From the NCBI RefSeq assembly GCF_031954525.1, contig NZ_CP134867.1, forward strand, positions 4,402,001 to 4,466,000: DNA of 64,000 nt, read 5' to 3'. A program made the translations under genes and the position numbers. How positions within the stretch are numbered: the first letter of the stretch is position 1; every line of letters begins with the position of its first letter. Source of the DNA: Dyella sp. BiH032. Its GTDB lineage: Bacteria; Pseudomonadota; Gammaproteobacteria; Xanthomonadales; Rhodanobacteraceae. The notes beneath the pieces are model-generated. The model was not told the DNA's origin and searched no databases. It was given only the letters and a program-made list of their open reading frames with translations. This document shows positions 53,640 through 63,556 of the stretch, one piece after another.

Positions 53640-55607
53640 TCATGCCGTTTCCCCCTGTTCGGCGCCCAGCCAGGCCTGGAACATCAGGACGTTCCACAGC
53701 TGGTGCTGCCAGTTGCGCTTGCCGCTCAGATGCTCGGCCCACACGCGCCGGATCGGCGCATGGCGCAGATAACCCTCGCGACGCAGGCGGCTTTCGTCCA
53801 GCAGGCTCTCCGCCCAATCGCGCAGCGGGCCCCGCAGCCAGCTGTCCAGCGGCACGCCGAAGCCCTGCTTCGGCCGCTCGATCAGTGATTGCGGCACATG
53901 GCGATAGAGCACTTGGCGCAACAGCCATTTGCCCTGGCCGTCGCGGATCTTCAGGTGCAGTGGCATGCGCCACGCCAGCGCCACCACGCGCGGATCGAGC
54001 AGCGGCACGCGCGTTTCCAGGCTATTGGCCATCGCCGCTCGATCGACCTTCACCAGGATGTCATCGGCCATATAGGCCTGCGCATCCATGGCCATCATCC
54101 AGTGCTCGAAGCTGTCGGTGTGCGGCCAGGCCTGCGGATCGGTCAGCAGGGTCGGCGGCTCCACCGCGCTCTGCACCAAGGCTTCCGGATCGCTCCACTG
54201 GCTGGTCAGCCGGTGGAAGAACTGCTGTCCGCTGGTGAGCGTCAGCACGTCCGCGAGCTTCTGTGCCTTGTCGCCGGGCGTGGAGACCTGCAGGCGCTTG
54301 GGCAGCAACACGCGCGCGCGCTCGTACCAGCGGTCCCAGGTCGCCGGCGGCACGGAACGGAGAGCGCCGGCGGCGGCGTGGCGCACGAACGACGGCAAGC
54401 GTTGCATGCGTTCCCACACCCGCCGCGCGGCGAGGTAACGGTTGTAGCCGCCGAACAGTTCGTCACCCGCGTCACCGCTGAGCGCCACCGTGACGTGGCG
54501 CCGCGCCAGCTGGCTGACCAGATACGTCGGGATCTGCGAGCTGTCGGCGAAGGGCTCGCAGTACATCGCCGGCAGCTTCGGGATCACGGCCAGCGCGTCC
54601 TCGGGCCGTACGTAGAGTTCGGTGTGCTCGGTGCCCAGGTGTGCGGCGACAGCCTTGGCGTGGGCCGCTTCGTCGTAGCCGTCCTCGCCGAAACCGATGG
54701 TGAAAGTCTTCACGGGCCGCCCGCTCTGCTTCTGCATCAGCGCGACGATGGTGCTGCTGTCGACGCCGCCGCTGAGGAACGCACCGAGCGGCACATCGGA
54801 GATCATCTGCGCGCCGACGCTCTCGGCCAGCTGAGCCTCGAGCGCATCGATGGCTTCTTTCTCGCTGCCGAAGAACGGCTCGGCCATGCCCGCGGCAACG
54901 ACGTCGTTGTACTGCCAGTAAGGCTGCGATTCGACATCGCGCGGACCCTCCGCATGAAGCCGCAACACATGCCCGGGCCGCAGCTTGGCGATGCCGCGGT
55001 AGATGCTGTAGGGCGCCGGCACGCAGTTGTGTCGCAGCAGCAGCGTCAACGCGTCGCGATCCACCTGGGCCTCGAAGCCGTCGTACGCCTTGAGCGCCTT
55101 CAGTTCCGAACCGAACAGCAGCACGCCGTTCTGCCAGCCGTAGTACAGCGGCTTCTCGCCCAGTCGGTCGCGCGCGAGAGCGAGGCTGCGCTCCGCGCGG
55201 TCCCACAGCGCGATGGCGAACATGCCGATGCAAGCCTGCAGGCTGCGCTCCAAGCCCCACGCGCCGATGCAAGCCATCATGGTCTCGGTGTCCGAATGGC
55301 CGCGCCAGGCCGGTGCCCTGCCCTCGGCGGCCAGGCGGGCGCGCAAGTCGAGATGGTTGTAGATCTCGCCGTTGAAGACGGCAACGTAACGCCCGCAGAC
55401 CGAGTGCATGGGCTGATGGCCGGCGGGCGACAGGTCGAGGATCGCCAGGCGCCGCTGCGCCAGCGCCATGCCGGCGGCCTCGTCGCTCCACACCCCGCCG
55501 TCATCGGGGCCGCGGTGCAGCAGCCGCGCCGTCATCGCCAGCGCCTGGCGCTCAAGGCGCTCGCGCGATGCGCCGCCGGGAATCCAAAGTCCAGCAATGC
55601 CGCACAT
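53640..55607 (-). CDS. asnB: Glutamine-dependent asparagine synthetase-like amidotransferase
   Basis: 655 residues. The glutaminase domain starts MCGIAGLW (Cys2 nucleophile) with NGEIYNH; the synthetase domain has the ATP-pyrophosphatase loop SGGVDSS and [15 protein letters not shown]. The start is ATG 55607, linked to the preceding stop by TGATG. The family includes true asparagine synthetase and the polysaccharide-locus members (WbpS-type) that amidate uronic acids. Position inside a Wzx/Wzy operon with uronic-acid genes supports the second role; motifs alone do not decide. Confidence 0.88.
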   Translation of the reverse strand: MCGIAGLWIPGGASRERLERQALAMTARLLHRGPDDGGVWSDEAAGMALAQRRLAILDLSPAGHQPMHSVCGRYVAVFNGEIYNHLDLRARLAAEGRAPAWRGHSDTETMMACIGAWGLERSLQACIGMFAIALWDRAERSLALARDRLGEKPLYYGWQNGVLLFGSELKALKAYDGFEAQVDRDALTLLLRHNCVPAPYSIYRGIAKLRPGHVLRLHAEGPRDVESQPYWQYNDVVAAGMAEPFFGSEKEAIDALEAQLAESVGAQMISDVPLGAFLSGGVDSSTIVALMQKQSGRPVKTFTIGFGEDGYDEAAHAKAVAAHLGTEHTELYVRPEDALAVIPKLPAMYCEPFADSSQIPTYLVSQLARRHVTVALSGDAGDELFGGYNRYLAARRVWERMQRLPSFVRHAAAGALRSVPPATWDRWYERARVLLPKRLQVSTPGDKAQKLADVLTLTSGQQFFHRLTSQWSDPEALVQSAVEPPTLLTDPQAWPHTDSFEHWMMAMDAQAYMADDILVKVDRAAMANSLETRVPLLDPRVVALAWRMPLHLKIRDGQGKWLLRQVLYRHVPQSLIERPKQGFGVPLDSWLRGPLRDWAESLLDESRLRREGYLRHAPIRRVWAEHLSGKRNWQHQLWNVLMFQAWLGAEQGETA

Positions 55608-56692
55608 CAGCCGGCCTCCGCGGTGCGCAGCACATCCGCCAGGCGTGGAGCCTGCGACGCGAGACTGTAGTGATCTTCCACCCGGCGGCGGCCGGCCTGG
55701 CCCTGCCGGGCGCGCAGCTCCGGGCTGTCGATCAGCTGCCGCAGCGCGCGGCGCCAGTCGTCGTCGTCCGCCGCGAGGAAACCGTTCTCGCCATGGCGCA
55801 CGATGTCCGCGTTCACGCCCACCGGCGAGGCCACTACCGGGAGGCCGCAGGCCATGTACTGGATGATCTTGTAGCCGCACTTGCCGCGTTCCCACGGACC
55901 GTCGCGCAACGGCATGATGCCGATGTCCATGTCGGCGATGAGCGCGGCCTCGGTCGCCTCGGACCATGGCAGCACGTCCACCGCCACGCCTTCGAAGCGT
56001 GCTGCCACCTCGGGGCGCGCACCCACCAGCACCAGGCGCGCCGCGCCGCCGGCGCAGGCTTCCAGCAGTACATCGCGGATGTCGAGCGCGTAGTGTTCGG
56101 TGGCCGGCGAACCGATCCAGCCGATCACGGGCTGTGCGCGGTTCTCGTGCGACACCGGGGGATAGCGCTGTTCATCGACGACCGTGGGGATGATTTCCAC
56201 GCGGCCGGCCTTTGCCCGCTCCGCACGCGCGGCCAGGTAGGGGTTGCCGGCGATCACACAGGCCGAGCGCGCCATCACGCGGTCGATCTTCCGCCCGAGC
56301 ACGCGGCGGATGACCGGGCTTGGCGAGAGGTCGTACTTGTGGAACAGCGCATCGTCGTAGTCCACCACGTACGGACGCGCGTGGCGCGAGAGCATCGCCT
56401 CCAGGCCGTACGGCAGATAGGGAAACAGCTCGCCCTCGACCCAGGCCAGGTCGTGCTCGCGGCGGCGCATCAATTCGGCGATGCGTTGGCCGTAGTAGCG
56501 CCAGGCGGTGTACTTGGCCGCCTGCGGGCGACCGCCGTAGAGGTCTTCCAGATACGAATCGGGAAACAGCTCCTGCACTTCCACGTCGATGCCACGACGC
56601 TCCAGCTCGCCCAGATACTGCAGGCTGCGCAGCCGCGTGCTGGGCCCGAGCCTGGAGTAGCGGGAGAACAGGGTCACCTTCAGACGCTTCAT
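55607..56692 (-). CDS. Glycosyltransferase, GT4-like
   Basis: 361 residues from ATG 56692, which overlaps the Wzy-like stop (ATGA). GT-B features: N-terminal [29 protein letters not shown], and [23 protein letters not shown] in the donor-binding half. The classical EX7E is replaced by the [12 protein letters not shown] loop seen in a GT4 subgroup. It acts in the cytoplasm on the lipid-linked unit. Confidence 0.85.
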   Translation of the reverse strand: MKRLKVTLFSRYSRLGPSTRLRSLQYLGELERRGIDVEVQELFPDSYLEDLYGGRPQAAKYTAWRYYGQRIAELMRRREHDLAWVEGELFPYLPYGLEAMLSRHARPYVVDYDDALFHKYDLSPSPVIRRVLGRKIDRVMARSACVIAGNPYLAARAERAKAGRVEIIPTVVDEQRYPPVSHENRAQPVIGWIGSPATEHYALDIRDVLLEACAGGAARLVLVGARPEVAARFEGVAVDVLPWSEATEAALIADMDIGIMPLRDGPWERGKCGYKIIQYMACGLPVVASPVGVNADIVRHGENGFLAADDDDWRRALRQLIDSPELRARQGQAGRRRVEDHYSLASQAPRLADVLRTAEAG

Positions 56693-58002
56693 GCGGGTGT
56701 TCGCTCCAGCGCGGACGGGTACTCCACGAACAGCGCCACCAGCGGGATGGTGTACATCCATTGGAACGCGAACGCTTCGATGTAGGGATTGGTATTGGAG
56801 GCGATGAACGCGGCCATGAAGGCGCTGAACAGGAACTTGTGGTGCGGCGGCAACTTCCGCGCGCCGGCCAGGCGAAGAATGCGCATGATGTAGACCAGGA
56901 ACGGCAGCGCATAAACCAGCGCGCCGAGCAAGCCCACGCGATAGATGGTCGCCAGCCATACCAGCTCGTAGCGCCAGGGATATTCCGCACTGCTGACGAA
57001 GCTCACGCCCTTGCCGTGCCCTGCGCCGATACCGCCGTTGTCGAGGATGCCCTGGTAAAGCGACCCTGCCATGCCCACGCGAGAACTGCCGCCGCCGGAG
57101 CTGATCTTGTCGACGAAGTTGTCGTAGATCACCGAGAGACGAATGCTGGTGTAGGTCTCCAACAGGAACGCCACCGCGACGATGCCAACCACCATCGGCA
57201 GGCCCACCTTGACCAGGCGCGTCAGCGGCGTGCGCAGGCTGCGCTGGAACCCCAACGTGCGCGGCGCCAGCAGGCGGCCCAGCACCCAGCCCACCGGAAT
57301 CGACAGGATCAGTGCGGAACGGCCGGAAGTCACCGCACACACGAACAGCGCCGCCAGCACGAACAGACGCAGCAGGCGGCTGCGGATCAGCTCCGGCGAG
57401 CTGAAGAACCCGCCTGCCAGGAAGATCAGCGAGCCATACACGTGCATGATGGCGCCGGCATAGCCGCCCTGCAGGTTGATGTTGGCCTCGCCCTTGAAGA
57501 AGAACGACACGGCCGCCGCGCCGTAGTGAAAGTACAAATAGAAGTACAGGCCGACGCTGGCACAGGCCAGCACGGCCAGCAGGCTGAACCAGTCCACCAG
57601 GCGCTCCGGTCCCGGCGCGCGCATCAGGCCCGCGGCGACGATCATCCACAGCAGCGGCGAAAGGATGTAGATCACCATCATCTGCGCCGCGGCCACCGGT
57701 GGCGCATCGCTCAGGTAGCCCACGGCGGTGTAGATCACCGTGACCATCGCCGTGCACACGTAGAGCGCCAGCAGCTTCTTGAAGCCCAGGCCCATGCGGA
57801 AACCGGGCAGCGCCAGCAGCGCGGTCAGGCCGAGCATCGCCGCGGTCGGCACCGGTAGCGAATTGGGTACGACCACCGCCAGCAGCAGCAGCCCGATCGC
57901 CGACAGCAGGAAGAAATGCCGAAGCGTGATGCGCCGCTCGCTGAACGGTAGCGGGCCGGGCATCGCCGGCAAGGGAGACGGAGTCGAAGCGGACGGGTTC
58001 AT
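56689..58002 (-). CDS. wzy: Wzy-like O-antigen polymerase/ligase membrane protein
   Basis: 437 residues with about 10-12 hydrophobic helices and a large periplasmic loop (about 285-345, with SSGGGSSRVGMAGSLYQ and GIGAGHGKG), the layout of Wzy/WaaL proteins. ATGA overlaps on both sides place it in the operon. A polymerase is more likely than a ligase here because a flippase and transferases surround it, but sequence does not separate the two. Confidence 0.82.
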   Translation of the reverse strand: MNPSASTPSPLPAMPGPLPFSERRITLRHFFLLSAIGLLLLAVVVPNSLPVPTAAMLGLTALLALPGFRMGLGFKKLLALYVCTAMVTVIYTAVGYLSDAPPVAAAQMMVIYILSPLLWMIVAAGLMRAPGPERLVDWFSLLAVLACASVGLYFYLYFHYGAAAVSFFFKGEANINLQGGYAGAIMHVYGSLIFLAGGFFSSPELIRSRLLRLFVLAALFVCAVTSGRSALILSIPVGWVLGRLLAPRTLGFQRSLRTPLTRLVKVGLPMVVGIVAVAFLLETYTSIRLSVIYDNFVDKISSGGGSSRVGMAGSLYQGILDNGGIGAGHGKGVSFVSSAEYPWRYELVWLATIYRVGLLGALVYALPFLVYIMRILRLAGARKLPPHHKFLFSAFMAAFIASNTNPYIEAFAFQWMYTIPLVALFVEYPSALERTPA

Positions 58003-59261
58003 ATGGCCACCATGTCGGCGATCCAGCGATCCAATACGCCCGCCTGCGCCACCTTGCTATAGGCACCGATGTTGCGCCTGTCCACCGGCGGCGCGGCGAG
58101 CATCCGCCGCAGGGCTTCAGCGCTTTCGCCACCGCCCTGCGTTACCAGAGTTTGTCCGGCGCCGGTCTCCGCCAGGATCGACGAGGCAGCATTCTCGACG
58201 CCGGAGACGCACACCACCGGCACGCCCGAGGCGAGGTACTCGAACACCTTGCCGGTGGCGCAGCACACGCGGTTGCCGGTGAGCAGGAGCAGCCGGTCGC
58301 AGCGCTTCATCAGCTGCAGCGCCAATCCTCGCCGTACCGGCTTGACGCAGGCGACGCCGAAGCGGGCGCGTTCCAGCGAATGCCGCTCACGTTCGGTCAA
58401 CTCGCCGACGAACAGCACGTGACGCTTTGTGCGGCTGTCTTCGATCGCATTCATCAGCGATACGAAGCGTTCGAGGCTCTGCGAAGCCGACGCATCGCTG
58501 GCGCCCACGCGTCCGAAGTGGCCGATCAGCTGCACGCCCGGCGGGATCTCCCTGGCCAGGAGTTCTTCCGCTTCGCGCGCGTCCGTTTCCGACGGCGCGG
58601 CGAAGTCGTCCGGATCGAAACCGTTCGGCAACAGGCCGACGCGCCGGCCGGGATAGCGCCGCGCGAAATCCTCGACCAGCGCCGGGCTGACCGATGTGAC
58701 CATGGTGGCCGCGCCGATCACGCGCGACTCGATGAGCCGGCGCGCCGCATCGGCCGCGACGCCGGGCCGGCCCAATGGTTCGAACACCAGGCCATCTCGG
58801 AAATCCTGGATGCACGGCAGGCCGTGTCGCGAGGCGAGGCTGGCCGCGGCGATCAGCGCGTCGATCGGCGAGTAGGTGCCGATCGCCACACAGCGTTCGC
58901 CCGCGGCCAAGCGATCGCGGCAACGGCGGTCGGCCTCGGCCAGCGCATTGACCAGCCACGGGCCGCCGGCGGCTGCGCCGCTTCCCGCCACGGTGAACGG
59001 CAGCGAGCGGACGAACGCCGACGCCATGCTCAACAGGGACGAGGCAAGCGACGATTCGCTCCCCACGCAATGGCCCGGCAACGGAATGACCTCTACGGCG
59101 GGCGAGCTCGGCACGATGGTGCCCGCGCCCTGTTCGCGCGCGAACACATGTACCCGGTAGCGGTCCGCATCCAGGTATTTCACGAGGCCCTTGAAGCGTT
59201 GCGCCGCGACATTGCCGGTCGCATGGTGGGCCGCGAACAGGAAGAGGTTGACCTTGCTCAT
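57999..59261 (-). CDS. Glycosyltransferase, GT-B fold (GT4-like)
   Basis: 420 residues from ATG 59261 (ATGA overlap with the flippase). N-terminal FLFAAHHATGNVAAQRFKGLVKYL, a middle VGLLPNGFDPDDF typical of group 1 transferases, and the C-terminal GKVFEYLASGVPVVCVSG, the donor site. Acceptor and donor are unknown. Confidence 0.84.
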   Translation of the reverse strand: MSKVNLFLFAAHHATGNVAAQRFKGLVKYLDADRYRVHVFAREQGAGTIVPSSPAVEVIPLPGHCVGSESSLASSLLSMASAFVRSLPFTVAGSGAAAGGPWLVNALAEADRRCRDRLAAGERCVAIGTYSPIDALIAAASLASRHGLPCIQDFRDGLVFEPLGRPGVAADAARRLIESRVIGAATMVTSVSPALVEDFARRYPGRRVGLLPNGFDPDDFAAPSETDAREAEELLAREIPPGVQLIGHFGRVGASDASASQSLERFVSLMNAIEDSRTKRHVLFVGELTERERHSLERARFGVACVKPVRRGLALQLMKRCDRLLLLTGNRVCCATGKVFEYLASGVPVVCVSGVENAASSILAETGAGQTLVTQGGGESAEALRRMLAAPPVDRRNIGAYSKVAQAGVLDRWIADMVAI

Positions 59262-60727
59262 TGCACTCCATTCCGGCGCAGCCCCGGCGGCCATCCCGCC
59301 ATCCGCAGCCGCATGCCTTGCATCGCCTTCGCGCCAGCCTGTGCCGCCAGCGCGATCGAGGAACGGAACCAGACCAGCGCCATGAGACCCAGCCCGCCCC
59401 AGATCATAAGAAAGAGCGCCCGATGGCCCTCGCCGAACAGCACGAACGCCACTGACGTCGCGGTAACGGCCGTGGTCGCCACATAGAGCCGCAAGCGGGG
59501 CACCGGCCGCCAGACGCGGCAGGAGAACTCGGTGCGCACCACCAGGAACAGCAGGAAGGACACCGCCGTGGAGATGGCCGCGCCGCCGGCGCCGAAGCGC
59601 GGCACCAACAGGTAATTGCCGGCGATGTTGAGCGCAGCGGCGAGGAAGGAAGCGAGCATGGAATACATGCTGCGGCGCGCGAGACTGATACCCACCGCCG
59701 CGCACTCCGACAGCGCATACAGCAGCGGGGGCGTGAGCCCCGCGGCGACCAGGTATTGCACGCGGTCATAGGTCGAAGGCAGCAACCACGCCAGCACCCA
59801 GGACAGCAGGCCCGTGGCGACGAAGATCAGCACCACCGCGGCGAGCAGATGATCGGTGACCGCGTCGATCTTCGCCTGCGCGTCGCCTTCGGCCGCCCAG
59901 CGATAGACCGTGGGCGCCCACACGGTGGAGAAGATGCTGGACACGATGCCGGCCGCTGCCGCGATGCTCGCCGCCACCGAGAACACGCCCAGCTCGGTCA
60001 GCGTCGACATCTGGCGCAGGAAGACCCGGTCCATTGCCATCAGCGCCCAGGAGGCGACGCCGCCGAAGATCAGGGGGAAACCGAACGCCACCAGCTGGCG
60101 CAGACGCGCGCGCTCCAGCCGTGCCGACAGCGCCGGCACCCAGGCGTGGCGCGTGTTCCAGGCATACGCGAACATCACCGCGACGATGGACACCGTATAG
60201 GCGGCCAGCAGCATGAGGAACGTGCGGCGCGGCACGGCCAGCGCATACGCCGCCACCAGCACGAGGAACAGCAGCTTCGGCAGTACCTGACTCATCGAGA
60301 AGGCGAAACCCTTCTCCTCCATGCGCAGGATCACCGACAGGAAGCGCGACACGAACGTGGCCAGGATGGATGCCGCCGCCACTACGCTCAGCACGCCGTC
60401 GTCGGCTGCGAACAACGCCTCCGACAGCAGGCCCGGCTTGGCGACCAGCATCCCGGCGACCATCGCTCCAAGCGCCACCAGTCCGGGCAGGACGGCAGCC
60501 TTGAGCAGGGCCGGCTTGTCGGCGCTCTCGTGATATTCGCGCGCATAGCTCTGGTCCAGCCCGAAGGTGAACAGGATCACCGCAAAGTTGGTCGCCACCT
60601 GCAGCATGGCGATGCGGCCGATGTCCTCGGCACTGAAGAACCACGCCAGCATCGGCAAGGTGACGAACCCCACCGCGGCCGAGCCCAGCGGCCCCAGCGC
60701 AAAACCGAGGAGCTTGCTCCGATTCAT
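59258..60727 (-). CDS. wzx: Wzx-like polysaccharide flippase
   Basis: 489 residues, about 12 to 14 hydrophobic helices, MOP-superfamily pattern (PLGSAAVGFVTLPMLAWFFSAEDIG at the N-terminus, FGFPLIFGGVASWALMAMDRVFL in the middle). It flips the undecaprenyl-linked unit to the periplasm for Wzy. ATGA overlaps with both neighbours. Confidence 0.9.
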   Translation of the reverse strand: MNRSKLLGFALGPLGSAAVGFVTLPMLAWFFSAEDIGRIAMLQVATNFAVILFTFGLDQSYAREYHESADKPALLKAAVLPGLVALGAMVAGMLVAKPGLLSEALFAADDGVLSVVAAASILATFVSRFLSVILRMEEKGFAFSMSQVLPKLLFLVLVAAYALAVPRRTFLMLLAAYTVSIVAVMFAYAWNTRHAWVPALSARLERARLRQLVAFGFPLIFGGVASWALMAMDRVFLRQMSTLTELGVFSVAASIAAAAGIVSSIFSTVWAPTVYRWAAEGDAQAKIDAVTDHLLAAVVLIFVATGLLSWVLAWLLPSTYDRVQYLVAAGLTPPLLYALSECAAVGISLARRSMYSMLASFLAAALNIAGNYLLVPRFGAGGAAISTAVSFLLFLVVRTEFSCRVWRPVPRLRLYVATTAVTATSVAFVLFGEGHRALFLMIWGGLGLMALVWFRSSIALAAQAGAKAMQGMRLRMAGWPPGLRRNGVQ

Positions 60728-61962
60728 GACCCCGCCACCCGTCGAAGCGGCATGGCGCCGCCCTCTTCCACGGGCGCGCGCCCGGCGGCCGCGTCATAGG
60801 CATCGCGCAGACGGGCGATCACCGCGGCTTCGCCGAAGCGGGCCAGGCTGGCGCGGCGGATTTCCGCGGCGTCGTAGCCGACGATGTTCCGCCGCAATTC
60901 GCGCAGCGCTTCTGCCAGCGCGGCTTCGTCATCCACCGGCACCAGCAACCCGTCGCGCGCGGTGACGATGTCGTCCGGCCCGCCGCAGCGCGTCGCCACT
61001 ACCGGCCGCCCCATGGCCAGGGCCTCGACGATCGCGACGCCGAACGTCTCGTACCTGCTCGGATGCACCAGCGCTTGCGCTCGCGCCAGTTCCTCCGCTA
61101 CCTGCTGGCGGGTCAGTGCACCCAGGAAGCTCACCCGGTCGGCGATGCCGAGCTGCACGGCCAGGCGCTCCAGCCGCGCACGCTCGGGCCCGTGCCCCCC
61201 GACGCGCAGACGCACGTCGCGATCGTCGGCGAACCCGCGCGCGAAGGCAGCCAGCAGCAGATCGATGCCCTTGTTCTCGTTCAGGCCACCGACCGTAAGG
61301 AAGGTGAAGCCGTCCGCGGAGCCTTCCTCCAGCGACCGTTCGCCAAAGGAGGCATCGACGATATTGGGCATGACCTCCCACGCGCCATCGGCCGCGTCGA
61401 AATAGCCCTGCAGGAAGCGCGCGAACGCCGCGCTCACCGCGAACCGGCGGCGCGCGTCGCGTGCCGCGTCGCGGGCGATGCGCGCCTGCGCCGGACTGAC
61501 CCGGCCGCGCGGGTACATCGAGCTGTGCTCGGTCAGCACGTACGGCAGGCCTTCGCGCAGCCATAGCTGCCGCGCCAGCGCACCGCCATAGAGCGCAGCA
61601 TGGGCGTGCACCACGTCGGGCCGGCCGAACTCCGCCTCGTAGCGCCGGTACAGCTTCAGGCCGTGACGCACCCACCAGCGACTGGCGGCGCTATGCAGGA
61701 GCGGGAACGGATTCACGCCATACGAGCGCAGCACCGGCATGCCCTGGTCGAACTCCCGGCTCACGCCGCGCGCACCGATGGGACCGCGCCATTGGCGCAG
61801 CGACCGCAGCTGCGGGTAGATCACGCCGACCTTGCAGCCGTGCCAGTGCAGGGCCAGGGCCTGCTCGCGGAAGAAACTGCCATTGATGTCGCCCGGCCTG
61901 GCCGGATACCACGACGGTATGACCAGGACGTGCACGTCGCCGCGGGCGGAAGGGGTGCGCAT
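60724..61962 (-). CDS. GT4 glycosyltransferase
   Basis: 412 residues with IPSWYPARPGDINGSFFREQA at the N-terminus, TVGGLNENKGIDLLLAAF as the linker and EX7E in SRYETFGVAIVEALA. This is the pattern of EpsF/WcaL-like GT4 enzymes. Its stop overlaps the flippase start and it begins 3 nt after the acetyltransferase stop. Confidence 0.9.
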   Translation of the reverse strand: MRTPSARGDVHVLVIPSWYPARPGDINGSFFREQALALHWHGCKVGVIYPQLRSLRQWRGPIGARGVSREFDQGMPVLRSYGVNPFPLLHSAASRWWVRHGLKLYRRYEAEFGRPDVVHAHAALYGGALARQLWLREGLPYVLTEHSSMYPRGRVSPAQARIARDAARDARRRFAVSAAFARFLQGYFDAADGAWEVMPNIVDASFGERSLEEGSADGFTFLTVGGLNENKGIDLLLAAFARGFADDRDVRLRVGGHGPERARLERLAVQLGIADRVSFLGALTRQQVAEELARAQALVHPSRYETFGVAIVEALAMGRPVVATRCGGPDDIVTARDGLLVPVDDEAALAEALRELRRNIVGYDAAEIRRASLARFGEAAVIARLRDAYDAAAGRAPVEEGGAMPLRRVAGS

Positions 61963-61965
61963 GCC

Positions 61966-62457
61966 TCAGCGCTCCCTGATGACGCGCGCCGGGATGCCGG
62001 CGATGATCTGGTTGCCCGCGAAAGACCTGGTCACCACCGAGTTGGCGCCGACGATGATGCGATCGCCCAACACCACGCCCTCGCGGATGAACACGTTGTC
62101 GCCGATCCAGCAGTCGTCCCCGATCACGATGTCCCGTTCGACGTGCCGCAGCGGCCCGTCCGCATTGGTCGTCGGTTTTTCCGGGTCATGCGTGAGCGCC
62201 TTGATCGACACGTTGTAGCCGATCGCGCAGCCGCGCCCGATCACCACGCGCGAGTCGGGCCCGCACGACAGATGCGCCTGGTTGAGATAGGTGTGCTCGC
62301 CGATACGGAAGTTTTCCTTGGGCCCGATCAGCTTGCTGCCCAGGCCCACGGTGGCGGACCGCGCCACGCCCGGATAGCCGCGCAGCCGGCGCACGTGGCT
62401 GCGGCGCTGGGCCCAGTCCACGGAACCGCTGATGCATCGGGCGAGCAGATCGAGCAC
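61966..62457 (-). CDS. Hexapeptide-repeat acyltransferase (LbH, O-acetyltransferase-like)
   Basis: 163 residues from GTG 62457, with GAGG about 10 nt before; no ATG is suitably placed. The chain is a left-handed beta-helix: IGEHTYLNQA, IGRGCAIGYNVSIK, IGDDCWIGDNVFI, GANSVVTRSFAGNQIIAGIPARVI, typical of sugar O-acetyltransferases that use acetyl-CoA. Lies 7 nt after the aminotransferase stop. Acceptor unknown. Confidence 0.83.
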   Translation of the reverse strand: MLDLLARCISGSVDWAQRRSHVRRLRGYPGVARSATVGLGSKLIGPKENFRIGEHTYLNQAHLSCGPDSRVVIGRGCAIGYNVSIKALTHDPEKPTTNADGPLRHVERDIVIGDDCWIGDNVFIREGVVLGDRIIVGANSVVTRSFAGNQIIAGIPARVIRER

Positions 62458-62464
62458 GACGGGT

Positions 62465-63556
62465 CTACCTCGCCGGTACGGCGGCCAGGCTGTCCACGAT
62501 CTGCGCGATCTGCGCGTCGGACAGATAGGGATGCATCGGCAGGCTGAGCACTTCGCGCGCCGCGCGATCGCCGACGGGCAGCTTGGCCTGCGCGTCCTCC
62601 ACCGCAGGCTGGCGGTTGAGCGGCAGCGGATAGTGCACGGCCGTGGGCACGCCGGCATCGTTCAGCCGCTCGCGCACGGCCTCGCGGTCTTCGACGCGAA
62701 TGGTGTATTGGGCGTAGACGCTCAGGTTGTGCGCTTCGACGAACGGCGGCTCGATGCCGGCCTCCGCAAGGCGGCGCCCGTAGTCGGCAGCCACCTGCTG
62801 GCGCTGGCGGATCTCCTCGTCCAGGATCGCCAGCTTGGGCAGCAGGATCGCCGCCTGCAGCGTGTCGAGCCGGCTGTTCATGCCCACCCGCACGTGGTGG
62901 TAGCGGCGGTCCTGCCCATGTCGCGCGATCTGGCGCATGGCCACGGCCAGCGCATCGTCGTCGGTGAACATCGCCCCGCCGTCCCCGTAGCAGCCCAGCG
63001 GCTTGCTCGGGAAGAAGCTGGTGCACGCGATGGTGCTGAGGTGGCAGGAGCGCCGCCCCTTGTAGGTGGCGCCGAAGCTTTGCGCGGCGTCCTCGATCAC
63101 CGGAATGCCAAGGCGCGCGGCGACCGCGTTGATCGCGTCGAAATCCGCGCACTGGCCGTAGATCGACACGGGCACGATGGCTTTCGTGCGCGGCGTGATC
63201 GCCGCTTCCAGGCCAGCGGGATCGATCAGATAAGTGTGCGGATCGACGTCCACATAGACCGGCTTCGCATGCAGGATGGCCGCGGTCTCCGCCGTGGCGA
63301 TGAAGGTGAAGCCGGGCATGATCACTTCGTCGCCCGGCCCCACGCCCAGCGCCATCAGCGCGATCTGCAGCGCGTCGGTGCCGTTCGCGCAGCTGATGCA
63401 GTGCTTGGCGCCGACGTAGGCGGCCAGCCGCTGCTCCAGTTCCGCCACCTCGGGGCCCAGGATGAACTGCCCATGCGCGAGCACGCGCTGGATGCCGGCG
63501 TCGATCTCGGCCTTGATACGTGCCTGCTGCGCCTTGAGGTCGATAAAGTCGATCAT
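62465..63556 (-). CDS. DegT/DnrJ/EryC1/StrS sugar aminotransferase (WbpE/WlbC-like)
   Basis: 363 residues, PLP-dependent. Marks: the N-terminal [35 protein letters not shown], and the cofactor lysine in [16 protein letters not shown]. The sequence is closest in style to WbpE/WlbC, which aminate UDP-3-keto-GlcNAcA at C3. Its ATG overlaps the stop of the neighbour, a WbpD-like acetyltransferase (ATGA). The pair suggests a 2,3-diacetamido-uronic acid. Confidence 0.88.
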   Translation of the reverse strand: MIDFIDLKAQQARIKAEIDAGIQRVLAHGQFILGPEVAELEQRLAAYVGAKHCISCANGTDALQIALMALGVGPGDEVIMPGFTFIATAETAAILHAKPVYVDVDPHTYLIDPAGLEAAITPRTKAIVPVSIYGQCADFDAINAVAARLGIPVIEDAAQSFGATYKGRRSCHLSTIACTSFFPSKPLGCYGDGGAMFTDDDALAVAMRQIARHGQDRRYHHVRVGMNSRLDTLQAAILLPKLAILDEEIRQRQQVAADYGRRLAEAGIEPPFVEAHNLSVYAQYTIRVEDREAVRERLNDAGVPTAVHYPLPLNRQPAVEDAQAKLPVGDRAAREVLSLPMHPYLSDAQIAQIVDSLAAVPAR

